Notes: generated by a model from the sequence alone, not told the origin. A stretch of 5,705 nt of DNA from an uncultured Haemophilus sp. (GCF_905207935.1 NZ_CAJLNI010000118.1:1-5705), one strand, 5' to 3'; shown: positions 1 through 5,705, counted from the first letter of the stretch. Made by a program: numbers and translations.

Positions 1-221
1 TGCTCTTTTTTCAAACGATAAAGTTGATATAAGTTAACGAAAACTAAGAAGGCGTTTAGAAGCGCAACTGGATAAGATTTGATGATCAAACTGTAAACGA
101 CAAAAAGTACCGCTCCAATTGCATTAACAACTCTCAAGTGAACAATCGATTTAAATAAAAAAGACGCGGCCACAAAGAATGTTGCCAAATAGCCTAATAA
201 TTCGATGAAATTAAATTCCAT
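1..221 (-). CDS. YgjV-like small inner-membrane protein (3' end outside window)
   Basis: The reading frame is open from the ATG at 221 to the window edge: 73 complete codons with no stop. The N-terminus reads MEFNFIELLGYLATFF. Three hydrophobic stretches stand out, at about residues 6-23, 31-48 and 51-68. A basic turn (residues 24-30) lies between the first two and a KSYP turn between the second and third. The tail (YRLKK) is charged, so the missing part may be short. The pattern of a glycine-rich first helix, then N-x-I-G-A and a P-V-A-L-L-N-A-F helix, resembles the YgjV-type or 'uroporphyrinogen decarboxylase' mislabelled small membrane proteins. I recall this pattern and have not run a search. 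A GGAGAG ribosome site sits four bases before the ATG, which supports this start. The gene lies 121 nt downstream of azlD on the same strand, so it could be cotranscribed or separate. Its function is unknown. The gene is clear; the family name is tentative. Confidence 0.75.
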   Translation of the reverse strand, partial: MEFNFIELLGYLATFFVAASFLFKSIVHLRVVNAIGAVLFVVYSLIIKSYPVALLNAFLVFVNLYQLYRLKKE

Positions 222-342
222 AAATCTCTCCGTCAACAATGATTGAGGCGGCATCATAAAAGATTTTGGAATCGAGGAAAAGAGACGAAATAAAGGCAAC
301 CGATTGCAATATCAAGAAATTTTTATTTCGCTCAACATTCCC
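222..342 (-). other. azlD to YgjV-like gene intergenic gap, weak promoter candidate
   Basis: This 121-nt AT-rich gap has no convincing intrinsic terminator after azlD. The best foldback is a 5-bp AT-only stem at about 317-330. A TATGAT element (253-258, minus strand) would place a start site about 25 nt before the ATG at 221. Its partner at 17-bp spacing (TTTTCC, 276-281) matches the -35 consensus at only three of six positions, so I treat it as a possible weak promoter. Readthrough from metR-azlC-azlD into the downstream gene is equally plausible. Confidence 0.3.
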
Positions 343-672
343 TTAGATAAAGATTTTTTGCACTAAAAACATATAAAAAATCGTACCTGCTGAAATGGAA
401 AGAAACATGTTCTTTTTCCAGAAATGCAATCCCAACACTAAAGCACCTGCAATAAAATCAGGCAATCCATGATAACCGCTCAGCACATCCACATTTTTAT
501 AACAATACACCACTAGCATCCCAAACATCGCTGCGGGTAATACTTTGCCAAGGTAACGGATATACTCTGGAATAGGGCGATTGGCGGGAAAGATCCAGAA
601 TGGCAATAATCGAGTAAATTGCACGCACACAATACAAATCGCAATGGTGATAATTTGTTCCATCAATGTCAT
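343..672 (-). CDS. azlD: AzlD-family small subunit of amino-acid exporter
   Basis: This 109-residue protein has the usual AzlD/YgaH length and about four hydrophobic segments (about 6-28, 44-58, 70-84 and 89-107). Family-like features are the early TRLLPFWIFP segment (20-29), the P-x-Y-I-R-Y-L-G-K-V-L-P-A-A segment (35-48), and the HFWKKN then LSISAGT segment near the C-terminus. AzlC/AzlD (YgaZ/YgaH, BrnF/BrnE) pairs work together in the inner membrane to export branched-chain amino acids and, in characterised members, methionine. The ATG at 672 overlaps the azlC stop as ATGA, with GGAGG seven bases upstream inside azlC, so translation is probably coupled. A second in-frame ATG lies three codons later (663), but the GGAGG spacing fits the first. 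The stop is TAA at 345-343. The pairing with AzlC makes the call secure; the substrate is inferred. Confidence 0.93.
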   Translation of the reverse strand: MTLMEQIITIAICIVCVQFTRLLPFWIFPANRPIPEYIRYLGKVLPAAMFGMLVVYCYKNVDVLSGYHGLPDFIAGALVLGLHFWKKNMFLSISAGTIFYMFLVQKIFI

Positions 673-1394
673 TTTAGTGCCTCCAATTTAGATGAAAGTT
701 TAGGTCGTCTTACTGTTAACAGAATCCAAATACTAATGAGCGTTGGCACTAAAAAATGCTCTTTCCCAACAATTAATAGCGATGCAAAAGCCACACCTAA
801 ACCTAATAATGAACTTTCATGAGATTTCTCTTTAAGCCAGTTTTCAGCAAAGATTACGAGGAAAAGTGCGGTCATCCCAAATTCTACCCCTTTTAAATCA
901 AAAGGAATGATTGAACCAAATAGATTACCTAATCCCGCTCCAATGACCCAATAGAGATGGAGATAAAAACTGACAAAGAACATATACCAGCCTTTATCTA
1001 AATGATCGGGAATCTTCGCCATATAGTTCAGGGAAAAACTTTCATCGACTAGGGTACTAATTAAATACCAACGTTTTTTCCCGAGTTGAGCACCATATTT
1101 TTCTAACATGGAAATGCCATAAAAAATTTGGCGACCACTGACCATCAGCGTAACCAACGCAACACTTAAAGGCGAAAAAGGCATAACTAAGGCGGCGGCT
1201 GCAATAAATTCCACGGAGCCTGCATAAATGAGTGCTGCCATTGCAACGGGAAACCAAACACCGAATCCAAGTGCTTTCATGTAAATGCCGTATGCCACGC
1301 CTAAAAATAAAAAGCCGGCAAGCATTGGCATGCTGTAAGGAAATGCCGCTTTTGCCGCGGCTTTGATGGGATTTTCTGTCACAACTTCTGACAT
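669..1394 (-). CDS. azlC: AzlC-family large subunit of amino-acid exporter
   Basis: This 241-residue integral membrane protein is of normal length for AzlC/YgaZ (about 230-245). After a short charged N-terminus it has several hydrophobic segments (about 17-37, 45-71, 75-95, 136-158, 171-185 and 196-228). Family-like features are Y-A-G-S-V-E-F-I-A-A-A-A (57-68), S-G-R-Q-I-F-Y-G-I-S (86-95) and D-E-S-F-S-L-N-Y (117-124). These match positions where AzlC proteins carry AG-x-x-(Q/E)F, R-x-x-x-YG-x-S and the TDE-x-(F/Y) loop. The family exports hydrophobic amino acids with AzlD. The ATG at 1394 is nine bases after the metR stop and in the same frame, separated by tandem TAG codons. A TAGGT ribosome site overlaps the second TAG. 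The gene carries a USS at 864-872, read on this strand as Thr-Ala-Leu codons. Exporter type is secure; whether the cargo is methionine, valine/leucine/isoleucine or several of these is not visible. Confidence 0.93.
   Translation of the reverse strand: MSEVVTENPIKAAAKAAFPYSMPMLAGFLFLGVAYGIYMKALGFGVWFPVAMAALIYAGSVEFIAAAALVMPFSPLSVALVTLMVSGRQIFYGISMLEKYGAQLGKKRWYLISTLVDESFSLNYMAKIPDHLDKGWYMFFVSFYLHLYWVIGAGLGNLFGSIIPFDLKGVEFGMTALFLVIFAENWLKEKSHESSLLGLGVAFASLLIVGKEHFLVPTLISIWILLTVRRPKLSSKLEALK
680..684 (-). promoter_or_regulatory. azlD ribosome-binding site inside azlC
   Basis: GGAGG on the minus strand, formed by the last codons of azlC, is seven bases from the azlD ATG at 672. With the ATGA stop/start overlap, it supports translational coupling of the two subunits and fixes the azlD start. 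Confidence 0.8.
864..872 (+). repeat. Hin-type DNA uptake signal sequence, inside azlC
   Basis: This is an exact AAGTGCGGT core. Such sites are recognised during natural transformation of Haemophilus-group Pasteurellaceae. It lies in the azlC coding region and its downstream flank is not AT-rich, so only the core matches the extended consensus. Confidence 0.85.
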
Positions 1395-1403
1395 ATTGAC
1401 CTA

Positions 1404-2333
1404 CTACAACTCTAAAACAGACAAACCAGGTAAGGTCGAAAAACTTTGTGCTTTTACTGTTTGATGAAAATCTTCGATATAAGCTAAATTAGCATCTTCT
1501 TTACGAATTGCCGCATAAAGGTTACTGTACAGCCCTTCTTCTGTAATTTTACGCGCCACCACATACCCTTTTTCTAAATAAGGTAATGCCGCCCAATAAG
1601 GTACGGTAGCAATGCCTCGACGACTCGCCACTAACTGGATCAAGGCGATCGTCAGCTCCGTTGTACGACGCGGTGGATTGATGCCTTTCGGTTTCAACAC
1701 TTGGCGATATAAATCTAACATATCATCAGGAACGGGATAGGTTACCCAAGTTTCTTCAGCGAAATCTTCCGCCTGCCAAACCTCTTTATTGGCTAATGGA
1801 TGATCTTTAGAACAGATCCCCACCATTTCATAAGAAAATAACGGCTTAAATAAAACATCATCATTTTGTTCAACTTCAGACACAATCGCCCAATCTGCAC
1901 GATGAGACAATAGCAATCCAACTGGATCAGTGTGGAAACCAGACACAATATCCAATTCTACCAAGCTCCAATGCTGACGAAATTCATCCATCGCCGGCAT
2001 TAACCAGTCGAAGCAAGTATGACACTCCACCGCAATTCTTAACTGCCCTGCATCACCGTGTTTTACACGAGCAAGTTCACGTTCAGCATCAACCACTTTC
2101 GGAAGAATTTCATTGGCAAGACGAATCAAACGATCGCCAGCTGCGGTAAAACGCAATGGATTACTTTTACGCTCAAAAAGAGGTAAACCAAATTGCTCTT
2201 CCATTAACTTAATTTGATGAGAAAGTGCCGATTGTGTTAAATAAACACGTTTTGCCGCCATTGAGACGCTGCCCGTTTCCTTTAAAGCAAGCAAGGTTCT
2301 TAGGTGACGAAGTTCAAGAAATGTGGGTTTCAT
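1404..2333 (-). CDS. metR: MetR, LysR-type regulator of methionine biosynthesis
   Basis: This 309-residue LysR-type regulator has an N-terminal winged helix-turn-helix (about residues 7-66, with S-M-A-A-K-R then T-Q-S-A-L-S-H-Q) and then a linker helix. A substrate-binding co-inducer domain runs from about 97 to the end. The stretch L-R-I-A-V-E-C-H-T-C (98-107) closely matches the E. coli MetR segment LRIAIECHSC, and the P-L-R-F-T, Y-P-V and L-x-x-L-Y-A-A-I-R stretches also follow MetR. MetR activates metE and other met genes with homocysteine as co-inducer. An in-frame TGA at 2345-2343 lies four codons before the ATG, so 2333 is the earliest ATG start, and it keeps the full HTH. No Shine-Dalgarno is visible before it. 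The gene leads an operon with azlC and azlD instead of lying divergent from metE as in E. coli, so it may act on the exporter genes. I see no TGAA-N5-TTCA MetR box just upstream. Confidence 0.93.
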   Translation of the reverse strand: MKPTFLELRHLRTLLALKETGSVSMAAKRVYLTQSALSHQIKLMEEQFGLPLFERKSNPLRFTAAGDRLIRLANEILPKVVDAERELARVKHGDAGQLRIAVECHTCFDWLMPAMDEFRQHWSLVELDIVSGFHTDPVGLLLSHRADWAIVSEVEQNDDVLFKPLFSYEMVGICSKDHPLANKEVWQAEDFAEETWVTYPVPDDMLDLYRQVLKPKGINPPRRTTELTIALIQLVASRRGIATVPYWAALPYLEKGYVVARKITEEGLYSNLYAAIRKEDANLAYIEDFHQTVKAQSFSTLPGLSVLEL

Positions 2334-2349
2334 TAGAATAATTCATAAA

Positions 2350-2378
2350 GTTATAGCATTAGATGAGCAACATGATAA
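2350..2378 (-). promoter_or_regulatory. Candidate sigma-70 promoter of metR-azlC-azlD
   Basis: On the minus strand TTATCA (2378-2373, four of six to the -35 consensus) is 17 bp from TATAAC (2355-2350, five of six to the -10). A start site near 2343 would leave only about 10 nt before the metR ATG, consistent with the absence of a ribosome site. It lies between the upstream gene's terminator and metR, where a promoter is expected. Confidence 0.5.
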
Positions 2379-2402
2379 CGCAAATTAAATTTGTCGAAAA
2401 GA

Positions 2403-2411
2403 AAGTGCGGT
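2403..2411 (+). repeat. Hin-type DNA uptake signal sequence, in hairpin
   Basis: This is an exact AAGTGCGGT core. Its inverted partner at 2432-2440 differs from the perfect core by one base. Oppositely oriented USS pairs that double as terminators are well known in Haemophilus genomes. Confidence 0.9.
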
Positions 2412-2440
2412 CAAAAACGTTGATATTTTTGACCACACTT
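2403..2440 (-). terminator. Intrinsic terminator of the gcr-family gene made of paired USS
   Basis: The arms 2403-2417 and 2426-2440 are 15-nt inverted repeats around an 8-nt loop, starting 7 bases after the gcr stop. One position is imperfect (2408 with 2435). It is a C-A mismatch in a plus-strand RNA but a G-U wobble in the minus-strand RNA, so the hairpin is fully paired only for gcr transcription. A T-rich run (CTTTCTTTTC on the minus strand) follows. The right arm is the exact USS and the left arm an inverted copy with one change (ACCACACTT). Confidence 0.8.
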
Positions 2441-2447
2441 AAAATGA

Positions 2448-4403
2448 TTATTTATCTAATTGAACGGGAAGAAATAAACTTAATGGACGTTTTTTCACAA
2501 TTTGACAAACTTCATACCAAATTGGCCACCAGCTATCAATTTCCGCATTCAAAGAACGCAGCGCCACCCAAAGTGTCAATGAAAAACTGACCATTAAATT
2601 CACTAAACCAATCAGCAACACAAAAGCAATGCATTGTAAAAAGAATGGATAGGCAAATTGTCCACTGACTGCACTATATCCTAAATTCGCTGATGAAAAT
2701 GCAACATGACGAATATCTAACGGGAGATGAGTTAAATATCCCACTAAACCGGTAAGCCCAAGTAACATACCAAAACAGAAGTTACCAATAAGCGAGCCAT
2801 AATTCTCATGCATATAATTAGCAAATTTAACGCGAGACTTCTCAGACATCAATTTTTTTAATAACGGATGTTGTGCTAAACGCATGCGCATATTCAAATA
2901 ATTGCTACGATTATCAAAATAGCCAGAAATAATTCCGGAGCAGAATAACCATACACCTGCAATAGCTGCGAACCATAAAGAACCATCTAAAGGATCAATA
3001 CGGTGTAATTGATAGGCTATGTTCTCTGAATTCATCAATGGCTCACCTGTTTGATGTTGATAAACAAAAGCAATTAATGCCGCTAATCCCATAGCAACTA
3101 CTACATTGCCTAAAACGGCCACGCTTTGGGAACGAAATACATCCACTAATAATTGGGCTAATTTCATATTTAATGTTTTGCCTTGTGGATTTTTCTCTAC
3201 TGCCTCAGCAAAACGAGCAGCTGTCATGGCTGGCTGTTTGGTTGCAACCGTGAAATGCAACATAAAGATCACCATAAAACCGAAGCCGTAATTTAAACCT
3301 TCGGCAAGACCTTTCCAGACTTTATCATCAATAATGCTGCCTAAATAGGTTTTAAATAACGCCATTAGTGCAATCAATGCACCACCACCTGCCGCAGAGT
3401 AAAACATTGCCCAATACTCTTTTTTATCTCGAGTAATGTAATGCTCACCGTGGTCCCCAGCATTCTGCGTAACACTACGAGCAATTAATCCTGAGCTTTG
3501 TTTCCATAATCGGGAAATACTATGTCGCTCTGCAGCTGCACGGGCAAAACAACCCGTTAATAACAATATTCGACGCGGTAAATAGCGATTTGAAACAAAA
3601 ATTGCCATCAACGTTTCTAATCGTTCTAAAGTCTGGGAAAGACGTTCTAATAAATACGCTGTATTTAAGGAAGACCCCACTACTGCCCCACGTTTCTGTA
3701 AGCCAATAATCAATGCCTTACATTGATCAAACATTACCTGTAAATGGCTATCATCAAAATCTATTGATTGGCGACGCGCCTGTAACCAATTCACCACTTC
3801 ATGGTGCAATGCCACAAAAGGGGAATCTGCATTCAACAAAGAGGGCTCCATTCGCATCAGCTCAGGATCCATATCTTCAGCCGCAATCCAAATTGAAAGC
3901 ATTTCAATAGCAAATAACCCTTCACTTTCAATATGATTTTTTAAGCGTTCACGATCTTTGGGCTCAGTATAACGGGCCAAAACGCCAAATACGCCTCGCC
4001 ACGTTTTTAAAGGAACGGCATCAATCCAGCGTGCATCATTTTTATCGCTAAACAATAAATAAAAAATATCACGTAAATCATTAATATCTTTAAACGAGGG
4101 GTTAAAACGCTCATAAATACGCGTTTTCATTTCTTGCCCAAAACCGCCACGCGTAAGAATACCGCTACTAATAAACAACGGGTAAAGACGTAAACCACAT
4201 AACCAACCACATAATAATTTCGAAACAGAACAGCCTAATTCTTTATCGTTCTTTAAGATAAACTTAAACAAATGCAAGGTTGGAGAAATTTTTTCTGTGG
4301 GGCTATTACGTAATAATTGGCACAGCCCTTCCACAAGACCAAAGGCATCATTTTCCTCGACTTTATTACGCAAAAATTGCGGTAAAGTATCAGGTTTTAT
4401 CAT
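2448..4403 (-). CDS. gcr: Gcr-family ('site-specific recombinase') polytopic membrane protein
   Basis: This 651-residue protein matches the family usually labelled 'site-specific recombinase Gcr' (Pfam SpecificRecomb). The first ~330 residues are soluble-looking and mostly helical, with L/R/E-rich stretches around 240-270 that could form a coiled coil. From 336 on it is a membrane domain with about six to seven hydrophobic segments (336-352, 371-387, 424-446, 475-496, 536-558, 584-617). Typical family sequence includes S-A-A-G-G-G (336-341), N-Y-G-F-G-F-M (371-377) and T-V-A-T-K-Q-P-A-M-T-A-A (385-396). I see neither the tyrosine-recombinase R-H-R-Y pattern nor a serine-recombinase catalytic domain, so the name does not match the protein; true function is unknown. 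The ATG at 4403 is the first in frame after an upstream TAA, with a GGGGGGA ribosome site five bases before it. It appears to be a single-gene unit, with its own promoter (4441-4468) and terminator (2403-2440). Confidence 0.88.
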   Translation of the reverse strand: MIKPDTLPQFLRNKVEENDAFGLVEGLCQLLRNSPTEKISPTLHLFKFILKNDKELGCSVSKLLCGWLCGLRLYPLFISSGILTRGGFGQEMKTRIYERFNPSFKDINDLRDIFYLLFSDKNDARWIDAVPLKTWRGVFGVLARYTEPKDRERLKNHIESEGLFAIEMLSIWIAAEDMDPELMRMEPSLLNADSPFVALHHEVVNWLQARRQSIDFDDSHLQVMFDQCKALIIGLQKRGAVVGSSLNTAYLLERLSQTLERLETLMAIFVSNRYLPRRILLLTGCFARAAAERHSISRLWKQSSGLIARSVTQNAGDHGEHYITRDKKEYWAMFYSAAGGGALIALMALFKTYLGSIIDDKVWKGLAEGLNYGFGFMVIFMLHFTVATKQPAMTAARFAEAVEKNPQGKTLNMKLAQLLVDVFRSQSVAVLGNVVVAMGLAALIAFVYQHQTGEPLMNSENIAYQLHRIDPLDGSLWFAAIAGVWLFCSGIISGYFDNRSNYLNMRMRLAQHPLLKKLMSEKSRVKFANYMHENYGSLIGNFCFGMLLGLTGLVGYLTHLPLDIRHVAFSSANLGYSAVSGQFAYPFFLQCIAFVLLIGLVNLMVSFSLTLWVALRSLNAEIDSWWPIWYEVCQIVKKRPLSLFLPVQLDK

Positions 4404-4408
4404 GCTTT

Positions 4409-4414
4409 CCCCCC
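4409..4414 (-). promoter_or_regulatory. Unusual G-tract ribosome-binding site of the gcr-family gene
   Basis: Six consecutive G residues on the minus strand end five bases before the ATG at 4403 and serve as a GGGGA-type Shine-Dalgarno. The tract begins inside an out-of-frame ATG that opens only an eight-codon frame. Confidence 0.55.
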
Positions 4415-4440
4415 ATATCGTTTATATTCAAAAGCGAGAC

Positions 4441-4468
4441 ATTATACAGCTCTGTTGGATAAAGTAAA
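4441..4468 (-). promoter_or_regulatory. Sigma-70 promoter of the gcr-family gene
   Basis: On the minus strand there is a perfect -10 TATAAT (4446-4441), a 16-bp spacer and a -35 of TTTACT (4468-4463, four of six). The expected start near 4434 gives a leader of about 30 nt with a strong ribosome site. It sits just downstream of the afuC terminator, so the gene is independently expressed. Confidence 0.7.
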
Positions 4469-4479
4469 AGTGAGCGGAA

Positions 4480-4488
4480 AAGTGCGGT
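4480..4488 (+). repeat. Hin-type DNA uptake signal sequence with extended AT flanks
   Basis: This exact AAGTGCGGT core is preceded by A and followed by TAATTTT, a six-base gap and GTTTTA. It therefore matches both downstream AT-rich blocks of the extended Haemophilus consensus. It is the best uptake site in the window and lies between the afuC terminator and the gcr promoter. Confidence 0.92.
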
Positions 4489-4512
4489 TAATTTTGAAAG
4501 AGTTTTAAAAGA

Positions 4513-4538
4513 AAAGGCGTATGCTTCCATACGCCTTT
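4513..4538 (-). terminator. Intrinsic terminator of the afu operon
   Basis: A perfect 11-bp stem (4513-4523 with 4528-4538) closes a four-base loop (GAAG on the minus strand). It begins 9 bases after the afuC stop and is followed on the minus strand by TTTTCTTTT (counting the stem's last three T). It ends afuC transcription before the gcr promoter. Confidence 0.9.
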
Positions 4539-4547
4539 AAATTGATA

Positions 4548-5600
4548 TTATTTCTCTTTCTTCAGCAAGAAAATGCCTTGTTCAGAGAAATTCACATAAG
4601 CTTGTTTGAGATCAGCATTGAAGTCTTCAGGTTTAGTGTTAATGAGCAATTCTTTGCCAGCCCAAATCGCCACCACTTCCCAGTGATTACCCATATAGAC
4701 CGCACTCTTAATTTCACATTGTTGTGCGGCCTCGCCTTCTGCTTTTAAGTAAATCGCTTCAGGGCGAACACCTACTAAACATTCGCCATCCGATAAATTA
4801 AATTGCGCAGCATTACTTAATGGTAATTTGTAACCATTCACATCAATGGTGTTATTTTCCAATTTACCTTCAAAGATGCTCGATTCGCCCATGAAGTTTG
4901 CAAGGAATAAAGAATTTGGACGCAAATAAAGCTCTTTTGCTGGCGCTTTTTGCATGATTTTACCTTTATTCATGACGATAACTTCATCGGATACCGCAAA
5001 CGCTTCAGTTTGGTCATGAGTCACATAAAGTGAGGTAATGCCTAAACTTTGTTGCAGTTCACGAATTTTCTCACGCATAGAACGACGTAAGTTTGCATCT
5101 AAGTTACTTAATGGCTCATCAAAAAGTAATACTTTCGGTTTTAACACTAACGCACGCGCTAAAGCGACACGTTGTTGTTGACCACCTGAAATCTGATCCA
5201 CAAAACGATCTTCAAACCCCGCTAAGTCAACCAACTCTAACGCTTCTTTTACACGTTTAGCTCGTTCTTCTTTTCCCACACCTTGCATACGTAAACCATA
5301 GCCCACGTTATCGCCAATACTCATATGTGGGAACAAAGCGTAAGATTGGAATACGATACAAATATCACGATTTTGAATAGATGATTTGGTTACATCTTCA
5401 CCATCAATAAAAATTTGACCTGAAGTTGGATTTTCTAAGCCTGCCACCAAACGTAACACAGTGGTTTTACCGCAACCAGATGGCCCTAATAATGTCACCA
5501 TAGTGCCACGTTTAATGGTTAAATCTAAATTATCAATGACTGTGGATTTACCAAAAGATTTGGTGATATTTTTTAATACTAAGAAATCATTATTACTCAT
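4548..5600 (-). CDS. afuC: AfuC/FbpC-type ABC transporter ATP-binding subunit
   Basis: This 350-residue ATPase powers import through a two-permease-domain ABC transporter with a periplasmic binding protein. All nucleotide-binding elements are intact: Walker A GPSGCGKTT (39-47), Q-loop Q85, signature SGGQQ (138-142), Walker B VLLFDE (157-162), D-loop SNLD (165-168) and switch His195. The C-terminal ~110 residues (about 243-345) form a TOBE-type regulatory domain, as in FbpC, AfuC and other CUT1/Fe-type ATPases of about 350 residues. The ATG at 5600 follows a TAGGT ribosome site at suitable spacing and lies 24 nt after the permease stop. These genes are usually annotated as ferric iron transporters. 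In Actinobacillus pleuropneumoniae, however, AfuABC was shown to import sugar phosphates such as glucose-6-phosphate and fructose-6-phosphate. The ATPase alone cannot decide the cargo. The family call is secure; afuC over fbpC or potA-like is a judgement from sequence resemblance and the preceding permease tail. Confidence 0.88.
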   Translation of the reverse strand: MSNNDFLVLKNITKSFGKSTVIDNLDLTIKRGTMVTLLGPSGCGKTTVLRLVAGLENPTSGQIFIDGEDVTKSSIQNRDICIVFQSYALFPHMSIGDNVGYGLRMQGVGKEERAKRVKEALELVDLAGFEDRFVDQISGGQQQRVALARALVLKPKVLLFDEPLSNLDANLRRSMREKIRELQQSLGITSLYVTHDQTEAFAVSDEVIVMNKGKIMQKAPAKELYLRPNSLFLANFMGESSIFEGKLENNTIDVNGYKLPLSNAAQFNLSDGECLVGVRPEAIYLKAEGEAAQQCEIKSAVYMGNHWEVVAIWAGKELLINTKPEDFNADLKQAYVNFSEQGIFLLKKEK

Positions 5601-5624
5601 AATATTTACCTACAACTTAACGAG

Positions 5625-5705
5625 TTAATTCATTTTTTTCGCTTTAGAACGGGAAATTCGGGTATCACCCACAATCCAGTCAAAGAATAAAATAATGGCC
5701 ATCAT
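5625..5705 (-). CDS. afuB: C-terminal end of ABC transporter permease, AfuB/FbpB-type
   Basis: The last 26 codons of a frame open to the right edge end at TAA (5627-5625). The visible tail is a hydrophobic segment containing M-M-A-I-I-L-F-F-D-W-I-V, then G-D-T-R-I and a basic cytoplasmic end (RSKAKK). This is how the final helix of binding-protein-dependent permeases ends. Its position, 24 nt upstream of the ATPase gene on the same strand, fits the permease of the same transporter. The name is inferred from this context because so little of the gene is present. Confidence 0.65.
   Translation of the reverse strand: MMAIILFFDWIVGDTRISRSKAKKMN

Noticed and set aside
311..332. Possible azlD terminator hairpin
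   Set aside because: The only stem is about 5 bp of A-T pairs with no GC clamp; too weak to call.
2334..2402. MetR operator (TGAA-N5-TTCA) upstream of metR
   Set aside because: I looked for it on both strands. Only half-site-like TGAA and TTCA words occur, without the right spacing, so direct autoregulation is not supported by sequence.
2363..2590. 75-codon plus-strand open frame across the metR/gcr gap
   Set aside because: It runs through the USS hairpin and the 3' end of the gcr-family gene on the opposite strand, has no ribosome site and no recognisable protein features.
4409..4414. Six-G tract as a possible phase-variation switch for gcr
   Set aside because: With five G the upstream ATG would be in frame with gcr, but six bases is short for frequent slippage. 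The normal ATG at 4403 lies downstream of the tract, so the tract is better explained as the ribosome site.
4699..4707. Additional inverted USS (ACCGCACTC) in afuC
   Set aside because: One mismatch in the core and explained by coding sequence; not counted as a functional uptake signal.
4521..4748. 75-codon plus-strand open frame over the afuC 3' end
   Set aside because: It is an antisense shadow of the intact afuC gene and begins inside the afuC terminator.

Overview
This window looks like chromosomal DNA of a Pasteurellaceae bacterium of the Haemophilus/Aggregatibacter group. The strongest sign is three exact copies of the Hin-type DNA uptake signal core AAGTGCGGT (864-872, 2403-2411, 4480-4488). 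The DNA is AT-rich, and every protein reads as a core gammaproteobacterial family. I cannot fix the species from sequence alone. All real genes lie on the minus strand, so transcription runs from high to low coordinates.

From right to left, 5625-5705 holds the last 26 codons of an ABC permease (afuB-like). It is followed 24 nt later by a complete ATPase gene (afuC, 4548-5600), which ends in a strong intrinsic terminator (4513-4538). A USS and a clear sigma-70 promoter (4441-4468) then lead into a 651-residue polytopic membrane protein (2448-4403). This is the family usually annotated 'site-specific recombinase Gcr', although it looks nothing like a recombinase. Its terminator is a hairpin built from a USS and an imperfect inverted USS (2403-2440).

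Next comes a tight operon. metR (1404-2333) is a LysR-type regulator of methionine biosynthesis. azlC (669-1394) starts nine bases after the metR stop, and azlD (343-672) overlaps azlC by four bases. AzlC and AzlD are the large and small subunits of a two-component amino-acid exporter. After a 121-nt gap with no convincing terminator, a small three-helix membrane protein resembling the YgjV family begins at 221 and runs off the left edge.

The main functional idea is that MetR, which normally senses homocysteine, is encoded together with an amino-acid exporter. This suggests methionine or branched-chain amino-acid efflux tied to sulfur amino-acid status. The afu genes belong to a family long called ferric transporters but shown in a relative to import sugar phosphates. 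I see no mobile element, CRISPR array, RNA gene or clearly novel system. Apart from the unsolved role of the Gcr-family protein, this is ordinary core genome.
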